This document shows, piece by piece, positions 63,342 to 64,000 of a stretch of 64,000 bases of DNA. The stretch lies in assembly GCA_024500155.1 (NCBI GenBank), contig CM044856.1, forward strand, positions 50,468,303 to 50,532,302, given 5' to 3'. This stretch comes from Chenopodium formosanum (taxonomy: Eukaryota > Streptophyta > Magnoliopsida > Caryophyllales > Amaranthaceae). Numbering within the stretch: position 1 is the stretch's first letter; every line of letters begins with the position of its first letter. The translations under genes were made by a program, and so were the position numbers. The notes beneath the pieces are model-generated. The model searched no databases, was not told the origin of the DNA, and saw only the letters and a program-made list of their open reading frames with translations.

Positions 63342-64000
63342 TGATAAGTGACTTTTATGCCACTTTTTAGGGTGTTTATTGAGTCGTTTTTCGGCTTATT
63401 TTTCCAATAATTTAACCATTTTTGTCCTGTATTTCTTTATTTACTTATTCTCGTCTTTTATCTTGATTTCGAGTATTTAAGTGGTTTTTAATAGTTTTTA
63501 GCTTATTTTCTTAATTTATTTAATTTATCTTATTTTCTTTGTTTTTATTTTGATCTCCATGCTTTGGTTTTGTAGGAATTATGCGCCGAAAGAAAGAGGA
63601 TATCAAGAAGCCAAGTTATCTGTTGTGCGCGGGGTGTTGTGCGGCTTATGCGCGGGCGCACATGTGAGGTTGTGCGGGCGCGCAGCCCTGTCAGAACCCG
63701 CACAGCCAGACTGAAGAAACAAAGCAAAACCAGAGAGTTTGCGCGACCCTATGCGTGACCGCTGTGCGGGCGCAAACACCTTTGCGCGCGCGCGCATGAC
63801 TCATGTGCGGGCGCGCTCATTTTCCCCGTACCCACAAAGTTGCGGCCGTACACTACGATGAGAGGGCGCACACACATTGTGTGCGGGCGCACAGGACTTA
63901 TGTGCGAGCGCGCACGACTGGGTTTACGATTTATTTGCGCCTTGTTGTCCAAGTCTCTTTCTTTTGTGTGGAGCCACATATATATAGACGGGACTCCTTG
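63342..64000 (+). repeat. Start of an Athila-type LTR, truncated by the window end
   Basis: It starts TGATAAGTGACTTTTATGCC and has the Athila LTR form (compare TGAGTGTCATTTATGGC at 14227 on the minus strand). A large GC-rich island (about 63618-63930) of 'gcgggcgcaca' words and a (GC)n run ends ~50 bp upstream of a TATA box (TATATATA, 63979-63986). The minus-strand ORFs at 63545-63979 are products of the island. The rest is outside the window. Confidence 0.6.

Overview
The window is a block of nested transposable elements from a flowering plant nuclear genome. Evidence: LTR retrotransposons of plant-only lineages (Ty3/gypsy Tat and Athila, Ty1/copia), primer binding sites matching plant tRNA 3' ends, a Stowaway-type MITE, a MuDR/MULE transposase and a gene of the 'putative plant transposon protein' class with plant-type GT-AG introns. 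I cannot name the species. I see no ordinary host gene, tRNA, rRNA, CRISPR array or organelle insert. Layout, left to right. 1-6625: Tat-lineage gypsy element on the minus strand (gag, protease, RT, dual RNase H, integrase, 5' LTR); its 3' LTR is off the left edge. 6626-12600: an older patch with a minus-strand PF20167-like gene (coding exon 7274-8501, 5' UTR exon near 10010-10130, 1.5 kb intron holding a Stowaway MITE and an 82-bp tandem repeat) and, divergent from it, a two-exon 5' gene fragment (12021-12577). 12666-14775 plus 46611-48240: one old gag-only Athila-like element on the minus strand, split by copia element #1 (14781-46605, TSD ATTTT). Copia #1 is itself split twice: by an 11-kb gag-only gypsy element (17542-28602, TSD TTATT), whose 5' LTR carries a 237-bp MITE absent from its 3' LTR, and by a 12.5-kb Athila element (31734-44245, TSD AAATT) that landed inside the copia RT reading frame. 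48300-49301: Athila LTR tail joined to an RT/RNase H fragment. 49513-63100: a degenerate MULE transposase gene split by copia #2 (52063-61754, minus strand, TSD GTGAT), which has closely matching LTRs and no recognisable coding capacity. 63130-64000: a Tat-like LTR scrap and the start of another Athila-type LTR. Four insertions are proved by exact target-site duplications (ATTTT, TTATT, AAATT, GTGAT). A fifth (the MITE) has a 9-bp duplication, so the order of events can be read: old Athila, then copia #1, then the gag-only element and Athila #2, with the MITE last in the gag-only LTR. Almost all coding regions are broken by stops or frameshifts, and no element here looks autonomous. Most worth following: (i) the PF20167-like protein begins with a close copy of the histone H3 N-terminal tail; (ii) two diverged copia elements share a pair of leader hairpins with covarying stems and palindromic loop bases, a candidate dimerisation/packaging signal; (iii) LTR families of different superfamilies each carry their own GC-rich island of short repeated palindromes upstream of the TATA box, and in Athila #2 the same word forms an array upstream of its third ORF, suggesting an internal promoter.
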